A stretch of 12,875 nucleotides of DNA from Acidobacteriota bacterium (lineage in GTDB: Bacteria > Actinomycetota > Acidimicrobiia > Spongiisociales > UBA5794). The notes under the pieces are model-generated. The model had not been told where the DNA came from. It was given only the letters and a program-made list of their open reading frames with translations, and ran no database searches. How positions within the stretch are numbered: the first letter of the stretch is position 1; each line of letters starts with the position of its first letter. The stretch is from positions 1-12,875 of the forward strand of contig JACZST010000025.1 of assembly GCA_022574065.1 (NCBI GenBank), read 5' to 3'. The position numbers and the translations under genes are program-made. This document shows positions 6,880-12,875 of this stretch, piece by piece.

Positions 6880-7086
6880 TCAAGGGCACCCTTCGGGTGC
6901 GTCTGTTGGTGGGGGAATTCGTGCGGGCCGGACGGGTCGCCCAGTGAGCTTGGTTGCTGTCGAGGCGCTTTGCAGCAGTACCGCCACGTTGGCTAGGGCG
7001 GCGGGATCCTCGACCTTGGGGGGTAGGTCTTGAGCACAGCGGGATTCGGCGACGAGTACAGGAACAGAAGAGAGCCAGTTGGGCAT
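6880..7086 (-). CDS. Small protein, 68 aa, unknown
   Basis: ATG 7086 is preceded by a strong AAGGAG with six bases spacing, which makes this a credible gene despite its size. The protein begins MPNWLSSVPVLVAESRCAQ, has a helical middle (VEDPAALANVAVLLQSAS) and ends in a Pro/Arg-rich tail (GRPVRPARIPPP). Codons are largely G/C-ended. It points the same way as the kinase and TIR-DeoR genes and ends 142 bases before the kinase start, so it may be an upstream member of the same unit or a separately controlled small gene. Its start region lies within the large dyad at 7072-7124. I recognise no family; an antitoxin, leader or regulatory peptide are all possible. The alternative minus frame across 6993-7211 has no comparable start signal. 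Confidence 0.5.
   Translation of the reverse strand: MPNWLSSVPVLVAESRCAQDLPPKVEDPAALANVAVLLQSASTATKLTGRPVRPARIPPPTDAPEGCP
6886..6900 (-). terminator. Hairpin at the 3' end of the 68-aa ORF
   Basis: GCACCC (6886-6891) and GGGTGC (6895-6900) form a 6-bp stem with loop TTC. It overlaps the last codons of the small ORF and adjoins the palindrome CTTGATCAAG (6875-6884), which contains its stop. No T-tract is present. It could weakly terminate the small transcript or act as a spacer structure before the kinase gene. Confidence 0.25.
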
Positions 7087-7124
7087 CCCAGACTCCTTGG
7101 AGTCAGGTATGCCTCGACTGGCTC
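7072..7124 (-). repeat. Long imperfect inverted repeat covering a start codon
   Basis: Nested arms are GAGCCAGT (7072-7079) with ACTGGCTC (7117-7124), GGCAT (7082-7086) with ATGCC (7109-7113), and GACTCC (7091-7096) with GGAGTC (7099-7104), centred near 7097. In the minus-strand RNA the Shine-Dalgarno AAGGAG is in the innermost arm and the ATG at 7086-7084 is in the middle arm, so folding would hide the initiation site of the 68-aa ORF. A second small hairpin, CGTCCC/GGGACG (7134-7149), lies just upstream. The dyad is plain in the sequence; translational control is an inference, and a mobile-element end or protein-binding site are alternatives. Confidence 0.5.
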
Positions 7125-7167
7125 AACAGCGCACGTCCCTTGAGGGACGCCGGCTCCGTATGCTGTA

Positions 7168-7173
7168 ATTGTA
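7168..7173 (-). promoter_or_regulatory. Possible -10 element for the 68-aa ORF
   Basis: Read on the minus strand, this is TACAAT, a good -10 match in the most A/T-rich spot of the area. It would give a leader of about 75 bases containing both hairpins. No convincing -35 hexamer is found 16-18 bases upstream, so this is a weak call. Confidence 0.25.
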
Positions 7174-7435
7174 CCATTCTCCGAAGAGCCAGATAGGGGG
7201 CCAGATATCACGTCGCGCCCGCGGACCGGGGCGTGCCCGACGGGATTCGACTGGCTCGCTCGATGGTCGGCGCCGATTCCTGTGGGACTTGATCGCTAGC
7301 CTGGCTGCCCTGCATCAACCCATCCACTCCTCCGATCTGTGGATCGCAGCAACAGCAATCCACTACTCACTACCGCTGGTGACGGAGGACGCTGTCTTTG
7401 CCGAAGTGCCCCGTCTTTTACTCGCGACCGAGTAA
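7169..7435 (+). pseudogene. VapC-like PIN-domain toxin, C-terminal remnant
   Basis: From about 7277 the frame encodes a PIN-domain tail ending at TAA 7433-7435. It contains SSDLWIAATAIHYSLPLVTE, then DAVFAEVPRL. The D of DLWIAA and the E/D of LVTED are the third and fourth acidic positions of VapC-type RNases. The N-terminal half with the first aspartate and glutamate is missing: residues upstream of 7277 are Arg/Gly-rich and do not resemble a PIN fold, although the frame is open to a TTG at 7169. No VapB antitoxin is adjacent. It would be inactive as a nuclease. It marks loss of a toxin-antitoxin pair, consistent with decay of this island. Confidence 0.6.
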
Positions 7436-7711
7436 CGCCGCCAGCCTCACGCCTGCTGATACTTGTGCGTTCATGCGGACACCTGGAAATTGCTGGCGCA
7501 TTCAACAGAGCGGCTGGATAGGGGGACCCGGTGCGGCGGCTGCGGAAAACAAAAAGGAGGATGTGGCTTAGCGACTATCCCTTCGGACCACCGACAGGCA
7601 ATACTCCGGGTCCGCTTGCTCCCCGAGCCGGGTCAGCGTCGACAGGCCAATGCGACGTTGCCCATTCGAACCGACTCGGGCCAGCAGCAGAGGGCCCCGT
7701 CGCGGGTGAGA
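7436..7711 (-). other. In-frame open extension after the HDO stop; no clear gene
   Basis: Directly after the TGA at 7714-7712 the same minus frame stays open for 47 codons, to TAA at 7570-7568. It uses G/C-ended codons and a plausible peptide (for example LLARVGSNGQRRIGLSTLTR and GEQADPEYCLSVVRR). It may be the remnant of a second gene, a lost C-terminal extension, or chance in GC-rich DNA. The other bases between 7436 and 7567 show nothing I can support. Confidence 0.2.
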
Positions 7712-8446
7712 TCAATCGACTCCCAGAGCTTGCATCACCCCGTCGAGGAAGACCTCTCGAGCGTCGAACGATATTCGCGCACCTTCCGCCAGCCGTTCGC
7801 GGCTCCGCGCGTTAGCGAGGAGGGGCTTGAGTTCGGCCATAAGGAGAGAGCTGTGCTTGTCATCGATCTCGATGTGGGCGCTGAAGAACGTATCGTCGAT
7901 CGCCAACCCATGATTCTCCGCTACCCGACCGATGCCGGCGATCACCTTGCCGTGTCGGTATGGGGTCGAAGACTCGCAGCCGAAGGCGACGGCTCCCAAT
8001 GTCTCCTCAGTGCGCGACTCGCTGAAGAGTTCGAAGTGCGCCCGCCGGAAATGCTGGATGCCGGGGATCGGCTGGTTGTCGGCGAAATCCCTTTCCTCGA
8101 GACCGAGGGAGCGCATGAAGCGGCGATACATCTCGGGATGGGAAGCTTCTTCGGAGATGCCGTACTCGTCCGCCAGGATGTGTGCGAGAACGATCTGCGT
8201 CGACTCTTTGGCGACCACCGACAGAGCGCGGGCAATGTATTGGCGGAAGTACTTGACGTGTTCGTAGTAGAGCAGTGCGAATTCCTTCAGTACCTCCAAG
8301 GAAAGTTCGCCAGTCTCGATCCAGTCCCAGAATGGATGCCGAAAGCCGCGGTGGTCGGCGAAGCTGCGGTAGATCCAGGCAAGATCGACGCTCGCTGCCC
8401 TTTCAGGGTCAGTGAGGTCCCAGGGTGGTCGTGCGGTGTAGTTCAT
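7712..8446 (-). CDS. Haem-oxygenase-like diiron oxidase (HDO/TENA-PqqC-like) family protein
   Basis: A 244-residue all-helical protein. I chose ATG 8446, not the longer frame to 8599: AGGAG lies ten bases before it, residues from MNYTARPPWDL onward look folded, and the preceding 51 codons read as noise. The ligand pattern expected of HDO enzymes is complete: E94 and H103 on one helix (LADEYGISEEASHPEMYRRF), E158 in FGCESS, and H191-x3-D195-x2-H198 in HIEIDDKH. Relatives include CADD-like proteins that make p-aminobenzoate, UndA, and diiron oxygenases of natural-product pathways; the substrate here cannot be told. An aromatic run (LLYYEHVKYF, 58-67) lies on the helix before the first ligands. 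The cytoplasmic enzyme stands alone: its neighbours are a PIN remnant and an integrase fragment, so no pathway is suggested. Confidence 0.8.
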   Translation of the reverse strand: MNYTARPPWDLTDPERAASVDLAWIYRSFADHRGFRHPFWDWIETGELSLEVLKEFALLYYEHVKYFRQYIARALSVVAKESTQIVLAHILADEYGISEEASHPEMYRRFMRSLGLEERDFADNQPIPGIQHFRRAHFELFSESRTEETLGAVAFGCESSTPYRHGKVIAGIGRVAENHGLAIDDTFFSAHIEIDDKHSSLLMAELKPLLANARSRERLAEGARISFDAREVFLDGVMQALGVD

Positions 8447-8546
8447 TGTCGGTGGTCTCCTGATCGCGGAGGCCGTCGGTTCACGCTGACTACCGTTCAG
8501 ATGACTGGTCTGCCCCAAGTCTAGCCAACCAGCGCCACACAGCCGA

Positions 8547-8798
8547 AGCGCAGACCAAGTCAATGAGCTTGCCATGGCGATCGGGACTCCCTGGGACACG
8601 CTGATCTACCTGCTGGCGTATGGAGGGCTGCGATGGGGCGAAACTGTTGCGCTCCGACGACACCGATGCCAGCTTCTTCGTTCTCGTGTTCAAATTGTGG
8701 AGTCGTTGTCAGAGGACAAGACGTCCGCGCCATACGCCACGCCGTGGCATTTCGCTCGGCCGACCGAGCGAGCGAATCGTGACGTGAAGCAGGATTGA
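8547..8798 (+). pseudogene. Tyrosine recombinase (phage integrase) fragment
   Basis: The frame ending at TGA 8796-8798 contains the start of a tyrosine-recombinase catalytic domain: SRSADQVNELAMAIG, then TLIYLLAYGGLRWGETVALR, in which the arginine of GLRWGE is the first catalytic Arg. The strand RVQIVESLSEDKT follows. After that the sequence leaves the family: the H-x-x-R and the nucleophilic tyrosine are absent, and no DNA-binding N-terminal domain precedes it (the frame is closed by a TGA near 8495). The fragment is therefore inactive. It records a past integration event by a prophage or integrative element beside the HDO gene. An internal ATG at 8574 is probably not a real start. Confidence 0.65.
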
Positions 8799-8812
8799 CG
8801 ATGTGGGAATCC

Positions 8813-8827
8813 TGACAGGGGTGCTGA
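8813..8827 (+). repeat. Direct repeat, copy 1 (TGACAGGGGTGCTGA)
   Basis: This 15-base sequence recurs exactly at 9168-9182. Similarity extends slightly outwards: a GAA and C/T-rich bases before, and AGC against GGC after. It lies 14 bases after the integrase-fragment stop. Confidence 0.6.
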
Positions 8828-9000
8828 AGCATGCCGTGCCTATGTGCCGAGTGCGCGGTCCATCTCGATCATTAGGGAGATGACGTCGCCAAGCGGCGTG
8901 GTAGTCAGCTAGATGTGCGATCGGGCAGTTCGAGGAGTCTTCCATCTATCTCCGAGTCGGCGTACCTTCTAGGTAACAGGCAAGCAGCCATTGAATGGCA

Positions 9001-9040
9001 GACCCCCTCGGCCACGGCGACCACCGCAACCGAGGGGGTC
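9001..9040. terminator. Strong 11-bp hairpin, likely bidirectional terminator
   Basis: GACCCCCTCGG (9001-9011) and CCGAGGGGGTC (9030-9040) form a perfect 11-bp GC-rich stem with an 18-base loop. T-runs are lacking on both sides, as is common for terminators in GC-rich actinobacteria. No intact gene ends here, so it may belong to a deleted gene or to the scar of an inserted element. Confidence 0.45.
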
Positions 9041-9167
9041 GCCCTATGGCCTCTCAGGTGCGTGGAATGGTTGTTGTCGGTCGTGAGTGACAGCAGCACA
9101 TCATCCCCGGTGTGATGTCACCTCGTTCAAGACGAGGCTGAAGGCGAAGCCCAAGGCGGTGAAGTCT

Positions 9168-9182
9168 TGACAGGGGTGCTGA
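9168..9182 (+). repeat. Direct repeat, copy 2 (TGACAGGGGTGCTGA)
   Basis: An exact second copy of 8813-8827, starting at the TGA stop of a small G/C-ended coding scrap. Same orientation, 355 bases apart. It may be the common 3' flank of a repeated element, an attachment-site duplication, or an insertion-sequence end. Confidence 0.6.
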
Positions 9183-9406
9183 GGCGCCTCTGCCGTCGCT
9201 ATCCCTGGACAGCCGATCCCTAGGTGCGCCCCCACCGAAGGTGAGCCGACGCGAACCTCCACGTCTCCTAGGTACCAACCCACTCAAGGCGTGACCGTGA
9301 GCTAAAAAGGGAATGTCGGAGCCGGATGATTCTGATAGGGGTCCCAAGGGTCCAGTGACCTTCCCGTCGCCTCCCCCAGTGTTCACGAATGTTCCTAGAG
9401 GATTGA

Positions 9407-9607
9407 ACGGTCAGAGGTGCGAGGCTCTCCGTCCTCATCCCTCGTGCATCGCTGCGAGTCTCTCATGTCTCGATCGCCGGCGTCACGGTCGTCGGGGAAT
9501 CATGCGCTACCTTTGTACCGCCTGCGGCACCGCGAGCTGCGCTAGACCGGATCGCGCTGACGAACGACAAGGCGATCTTCGTCGTCAGATCAAGGCTTGC
9601 CGAATAG
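9407..9607 (+). pseudogene. Possible gene tail, unrecognised
   Basis: The frame is open from the TGA at 9404 to TAG 9605-9607 with no ATG, GTG or TTG. It contains natural-looking pieces (SHVSIAGVTVVGESCATFV and ALDRIALTNDKAIFVV) and overlaps the converging immunity-position gene by 18 bases. Codon bias is mixed and no family is recognised, so it could be a remnant or chance. Confidence 0.2.
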
Positions 9608-10003
9608 CTCGGTGGCGCGCTTCTCCCGCGCTGTTCGAAGGTCCTTCAGTAGCTGGCTTCGTTGAGTCTCGTCGGCGAACTGAGCTTCGAGTTCATCGAT
9701 CAGCGGCTCAACATCTCCAACCGATGAGATATCGAGATCATCGATGCCAGGCCGATCGCCATGGAAGTATCGTCTCGCAACCCCAATCCCGAACCAGTCA
9801 TCGTCATGCCCTTCAGCCGGCTGGAATTCCAGCGAGATCTCCAGTCGCTCGCGAACCACCATGAGACAGAGGGCAGCTGATTCCAAAACGACGAACGCAT
9901 CTCCACCGAAGCTTGCACTCGATTGAGAGTCGACGATTCGGAACCTATCCGGCTCCAGCAAGAACCCAAGGTGCGACGCCAAAAAGATGAGGAGTTCAAC
10001 CAT
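9590..10003 (-). CDS. Putative immunity protein for the RHS toxin
   Basis: A 137-residue cytoplasmic protein starting at ATG 10003, five bases after the stop of the RHS gene. A GGAGG nine bases upstream of the start lies inside the RHS 3' end, so the two are probably translated from one mRNA. It begins MVELLIFLASHLGFLLEPDR and continues RFRIVDSQSS, SFGGDAFVVLES and VRERLEISLEFQP, an alternating beta/helix pattern typical of small immunity proteins. An acidic, charged C-terminal helix follows (DVEPLIDELEAQFADE). I do not recognise a named Imm family. The role comes mainly from position: polymorphic toxins are almost always followed directly by their immunity gene. The expected job is to bind and block the toxin domain of the neighbouring RHS protein. 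Confidence 0.7.
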   Translation of the reverse strand: MVELLIFLASHLGFLLEPDRFRIVDSQSSASFGGDAFVVLESAALCLMVVRERLEISLEFQPAEGHDDDWFGIGVARRYFHGDRPGIDDLDISSVGDVEPLIDELEAQFADETQRSQLLKDLRTAREKRATELFGKP

Positions 10004-10008
10004 TCGAC

Positions 10009-12231
10009 CTAGCCTCCGGGAAGCAGCGTGACGTCATCGACCCACTCGTAACCCTTACTCAGCATGTACTCGATCTCATCCTGCAACGGAGATCCAGCCC
10101 CGATATGCGCTCTGGATGTTGCCAAAGTTATTCGGTCCCCGTTGTCGATCGCAGAATCGAGGACCCGCCGATTTGCAGCCCAGCGTTGCCCAGGTGACAG
10201 GGTATTCCAGCGATCACCGATGTGGAAGTAGCTCGCGCCACGACTCTCAGCCAACCCGACGTAATCGTGTCTTGTGTGACCCAAGACGGTCTCTCCGCTG
10301 CCGGTGAGGTGGGCGTCGGCCAGACGGACAACATCGTCAGGGAGATCGACAACCTCGTCTACGTGGCGACCCGCCCGAAGTACGTCACTGGCATGGTCAA
10401 CGGTGTTGCCTGCGTGGCGCAGTTCCGCGACCAGGAACAGACCCAGTATCCGTTCCCACCATGACAATTCGTTTCCGAGAATGTCCTTGCCCATGGCCGA
10501 TTCAACGATGCCTTTGAAGTCACCGACGCCCGGCAAGAAGTCGAATATCACGCTGGCAGCAGCAACCGCCGCTTGCGGGATGGCCGGTTCGCCGCTGGGG
10601 TAGGTGCATCCAGCTTCGATGAGGTCCGACATGGCGGGTGGGTAGTCCCTATTCCAGGTGAAGCCGCTTGCACATGGGTAATCAATCGTGGCCCGCTGGT
10701 CGGAAGTCTCGATCGCTTGCCCGATGCTTTGGTCGGCGCTGGTTGTCGCCGCTGCAGCCCGCATCTGACTCAGGAGAGAAGCCGGCGAAGGCGTGGGGGG
10801 TTCGCTCGGAGTCGTCGGCTTCTCGTCTGCTGCTGCCTGGAGCCGTGTCCCTGCTGTTCTTTTCGCGATTCTTTTGATGGATTGGCCGTTGGGGTCCCAG
10901 TAGAGGAGGGGGTTGTTGTGGGCGTAGGTGTAGCGGTTGAGTGATACCGGGGTGCTCAGTTCACCGAAGATGGTGTCGCGGCTTCTGAAGCCGGCGTCGG
11001 CCGGTGAGTACCAGCGGGCTCCCATCCATATCTCACCTGAGGTGGGGTCGGTGTAGTCGCCTTGGTATCCGAGGTCGGAACCGTTGCTGCCGGTGGTGGC
11101 AGCCGATACTCCGAACGGGTCGTAGATGACGGTGTCGGTGACGGTGCCGGTGGTGCCAAAGAGGTAGGAGAGGTCTCCGTGGCGGTTGAGTCCGACTAGC
11201 CAGCTGGTGGTGCCGTCGTCTTGGGCGATGAGACGTCCTGCGGGGCTACGAGACCAGCTGTTGGTGCCGACGGTGGTGGGGTCGATGCTGGTGCCGCTGT
11301 AAGTGAAGTCAACGGTTTCTCGTTCGGCGATCCGATCCAGGCTGTCGTAGGTGAAATCGATGCTGCCGACCGCGAGGAGTCGGCCGAGTCCGTCGAAGTC
11401 GTAGTCGGTGGTGTCGATGGCGTTGAGGGTGCCCCGGGGGTCGTAGGTGAGGTTTCCGTCGGGGGAGGTGACTAGCCGGTTGCGGTCGTCGTAGGTGAAG
11501 CTGTCTGCTCCGGCGTCGGTGCGGTTCCCGGCGTCATCCCACGTGTAGCCGACAGTGGCTTGGCTGGGGTCGGTCCATTCGGTGATCCGTCCGGCCCGGT
11601 CGTATTCGTAGTCGTGGAGTCCGTCGAGCGAGTTGCCACCCAAATCGATATCGACAGACGTGATGTTGCCGTCTGAGTCGTAGCCGTAGTCGAACTCGGC
11701 GACGGTAGTTTGGCTGGAGTTGACCAGGGTGTCGGTATCGAGACGTCCCAGATCATCCCAGCTCAGGGTACGGGTCGGTGGGGTGCCGGTCCCGTAAGTG
11801 ATGGCGGTTGGTTGTGAGGCGTCGTCCCAGGTGTGGCTAATGGTGATACTGGTGAGCGGGTCGGCGATGGTGGCCAGCTCGTTGCGTGCCGTCCAGGTAA
11901 AGGTGGTGGTGCCGGCGTCGTCGACACGTTCGGTGAGTCGTCCGGCTGGGTCGTAGGTGAAGGTGGCGTCCCCGGCGGTTCCGCCGGGTGCGTCGGCCTC
12001 GATCATCAGACCACGGTCGTCGTACTCGAAAGTCAGATCACCGTCAGGATGGGAGGCCGCGATGCGGAGCCCGGCCAGGTCGTGGTCGAAACTTCGGGTG
12101 GCCGACGTGACACCGGTGCCGCTTCCGGTCTCAGAGGTGAGACGGGCCAGCTGGTCGAAGCTGCGGGTGACCGTGACTCCCCCGGGTTGGCGCTCTTCGA
12201 CCGGGAGGCCACCGGCGTCGAAGACGGTCAC
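10009..12231 (-). CDS. RHS/YD-repeat polymorphic toxin, C-terminal half with toxin domain
   Basis: A 740-residue frame from GTG 12231. Residues 1 to about 350 are YD/RHS repeats (for example FEYDDRGLMIEAD, FTYDDRNRLVTS, YDFDGLGRL). The RHS-associated core follows (about 355-450): YLFGTTGTVTDTVIYDPFG, then MGARWYSPADAGFRSRD and LNRYTYAHNNPLLYWDPNGQ, with DPNG at 446-449 marking the junction to the variable part. A Pro/Thr linker, then a pretoxin TG-like segment (about 563-600: LPGVGDFKGIVESAMGKD, LSWWERILG) and a toxin domain from about 640 (HDYVGLAESRGASYFHIGDR, RWAANRRVLDSAI, LQDEIEYMLSKGYEWV). The toxin family is not identified. Such proteins encapsulate and deliver toxins against competitors. 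The frame is contiguous with 12232-12875 apart from one TGA at 12234-12232, and GTG 12231 has no Shine-Dalgarno, so this is probably the 3' part of a broken gene. Confidence 0.8.
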   Translation of the reverse strand: MTVFDAGGLPVEERQPGGVTVTRSFDQLARLTSETGSGTGVTSATRSFDHDLAGLRIAASHPDGDLTFEYDDRGLMIEADAPGGTAGDATFTYDPAGRLTERVDDAGTTTFTWTARNELATIADPLTSITISHTWDDASQPTAITYGTGTPPTRTLSWDDLGRLDTDTLVNSSQTTVAEFDYGYDSDGNITSVDIDLGGNSLDGLHDYEYDRAGRITEWTDPSQATVGYTWDDAGNRTDAGADSFTYDDRNRLVTSPDGNLTYDPRGTLNAIDTTDYDFDGLGRLLAVGSIDFTYDSLDRIAERETVDFTYSGTSIDPTTVGTNSWSRSPAGRLIAQDDGTTSWLVGLNRHGDLSYLFGTTGTVTDTVIYDPFGVSAATTGSNGSDLGYQGDYTDPTSGEIWMGARWYSPADAGFRSRDTIFGELSTPVSLNRYTYAHNNPLLYWDPNGQSIKRIAKRTAGTRLQAAADEKPTTPSEPPTPSPASLLSQMRAAAATTSADQSIGQAIETSDQRATIDYPCASGFTWNRDYPPAMSDLIEAGCTYPSGEPAIPQAAVAAASVIFDFLPGVGDFKGIVESAMGKDILGNELSWWERILGLFLVAELRHAGNTVDHASDVLRAGRHVDEVVDLPDDVVRLADAHLTGSGETVLGHTRHDYVGLAESRGASYFHIGDRWNTLSPGQRWAANRRVLDSAIDNGDRITLATSRAHIGAGSPLQDEIEYMLSKGYEWVDDVTLLPGG

Positions 12232-12875
12232 TCAGGTGCGGTCAGCCAGGTTGGGATGCTGCGTGGTTGACGACTCTTCGATTTCGGCTTGGAGGCCCCA
12301 TTCTTGGTAGCGGTAGATGGTGTCGTTGTCTTCGCCATCGGTGAAGCGGGTGACGTTGCCTGCGGCGTCGTAGCCGTAGCTAGTGGTGATCGATGTCGAA
12401 GCGTCGATCGGAACCACAACCTCAGACAGGCGGTTCAGGGCGTCGTAGTCGTAGGTAGTGGCATAACCGCGAGGCGACGTGACAGAAACGATGTTGTTGT
12501 TGCCGTCATAGGTCCAGGATGTTGTGGTGAGAAGCGTGTCATCCGCCGCGTATCGCTTTTCGGTGGTGTTGCGACCGGCCAGGTCATATGTGGAGGTGGT
12601 GTAGCGGCCCAACGGGTCGGTGACCTTCGTCTGACGTGAGGCGACGTCATACTCGAATGAGATGACCTCACTGAGCGGATCGGTGACGGTCAGCTGCTCC
12701 GACGCCGCCGAATAGGTGGACGTAGTCGTGTTGTCGCTGGGGTCGGTGACCGAGGTCCGGTTGCCGAGGTCGTCGTATTCGTAGCTGGTGGTGTACTCCT
12801 CATCTGGTCCTGAGGGTTGGCGGACGATCTGGGTGTGGGTGCGGACCCGGTTGAGATCGTCATAGGTCCACTCGA
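12232..12875 (-). CDS. RHS/YD-repeat protein, upstream part, interrupted by a stop (runs off window)
   Basis: The same minus frame as the downstream RHS half is open from the window edge (codons from 12873) to TGA 12234-12232. It encodes further YD repeats: EWTYDDLNRVRTH, YEYDDLGNRTSVTDPSDN, FEYDVASRQTKVTDPLGRYT and TYDGNNNIVSVTSPRGY, ending NLADRT before the stop. Translation through the stop would give NLADRT-x-VTVFDAGGLP, which keeps the YD-repeat pattern without a gap. The stop is therefore a point change in one original gene rather than a natural boundary. The usual N-terminal features (signal peptide, secretion or attachment domains) lie outside the window. UGA ends other intact genes here, so it is not read as tryptophan by the organism. 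Confidence 0.8.
   Translation of the reverse strand, partial: EWTYDDLNRVRTHTQIVRQPSGPDEEYTTSYEYDDLGNRTSVTDPSDNTTTSTYSAASEQLTVTDPLSEVISFEYDVASRQTKVTDPLGRYTTSTYDLAGRNTTEKRYAADDTLLTTTSWTYDGNNNIVSVTSPRGYATTYDYDALNRLSEVVVPIDASTSITTSYGYDAAGNVTRFTDGEDNDTIYRYQEWGLQAEIEESSTTQHPNLADRT

Larger units (their letters stand above)
8799..9589. other. Long non-coding stretch with mobile-element scars
   Basis: No intact gene is visible in these 791 bases. They hold the two copies of the TGACAGGGGTGCTGA repeat, the 9001-9040 hairpin, a smaller hairpin CCTCGT/ACGAGG (9121-9137), and a possible C-terminal scrap on the plus strand ending at TGA 9168-9170 (VTSFKTRLKAKPKAVKS, nearly all codons G/C-ended). Overlapping open frames on both strands from about 9054 to 9386 look like compositional artefacts. 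Confidence 0.45.

Noticed and set aside
7072..7127. The dyad resembles an integron attC site, with GTTGGGC at 7078-7084 and GCTCAAC at 7121-7127.
   Set aside because: In attC the RYYYAAC box comes first and GTTRRRY last; here the order is reversed on both strands, and there is no cassette array or integron integrase.
6993..7211. Minus-strand open frame of 72 codons upstream of the small ORF.
   Set aside because: It overlaps the 68-aa ORF in another frame, lacks a binding site, and spans the hairpins and the putative promoter.
7463..8524. Long plus-strand open frame of 353 codons.
   Set aside because: It is the antisense shadow of the HDO gene, which has a ribosome-binding site and a full ligand set.
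9313..9864. Plus-strand open frame of 183 codons.
   Set aside because: Low-complexity Pro/Arg/Ser start, antisense to the immunity-position gene in its second half, and no start signal.
12232..12234. In-frame TGA in the RHS gene read as tryptophan (alternative genetic code) or as a recoding site.
   Set aside because: TGA is the normal stop of other intact genes here (for example the HDO and immunity-position genes), and no recoding structure is evident; a point mutation or base error is simpler.

Overview
The window is GC-rich, and the intact genes favour G or C in third codon positions. Together with the Thr/Asp-rich YD-repeat protein, this suggests an actinobacterium, possibly from the Acidimicrobiia. 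That assignment is an inference: there is no rRNA, tRNA or other marker gene here. The stretch looks like an accessory region, with a few intact genes separated by remnants that carry frameshifts, truncations or a premature stop.

Layout. 1-182 (-): start of a small membrane protein that leaves the window. 308-1468 (+): a protein with a CARDB-like beta-sandwich. 1531-1773 (-): an unrecognised gene remnant. 1975-2534 (+): a frameshifted helical protein with an RDxxxH motif of the HEPN ribonuclease type. 2819-2998 (+): a 59-residue one-helix membrane protein. 3233-3406 (+): another gene tail. 3429-4235 (-): a hypothetical protein with a D...ExT signature suggesting a PD-(D/E)XK nuclease fold. 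4443-6737 (-): a two-gene unit of a PfkB/1-phosphofructokinase-type sugar kinase followed 12 nt later by a TIR domain fused to a DeoR-type sugar-phosphate sensor domain. 6880-7086 (-): a 68-residue ORF whose Shine-Dalgarno sequence and start codon lie inside a long dyad. 7169-7435 (+): the tail of a VapC-like PIN toxin. 7712-8446 (-): a haem-oxygenase-like diiron oxidase (HDO) family protein with a full ligand set. 8547-8798 (+): a tyrosine integrase fragment. 8799-9589: no intact gene, but a direct repeat and a strong hairpin. 9590-12875 (-): an RHS/YD-repeat polymorphic toxin with a small gene directly after it in the immunity position. The RHS frame is broken by one in-frame TGA and its N-terminal part leaves the window.

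The most interesting locus is 4443-6737. Sugar kinases of this family often sit beside a DeoR repressor, an HTH plus a phosphosugar-sensing domain. Here the sensor is kept, the canonical DeoR HTH is not visible, and a TIR domain with the expected catalytic glutamate stands at the N-terminus. This suggests that a phosphosugar signal made or removed by the kinase gates a TIR NADase, either as a defence/abortive-infection switch or as an NAD-linked metabolic sensor. The nearby nuclease-like gene, HEPN-like gene, VapC remnant, integrase fragment and RHS toxin fit a decaying defence/conflict island, but a direct functional link between them is not shown by the sequence.
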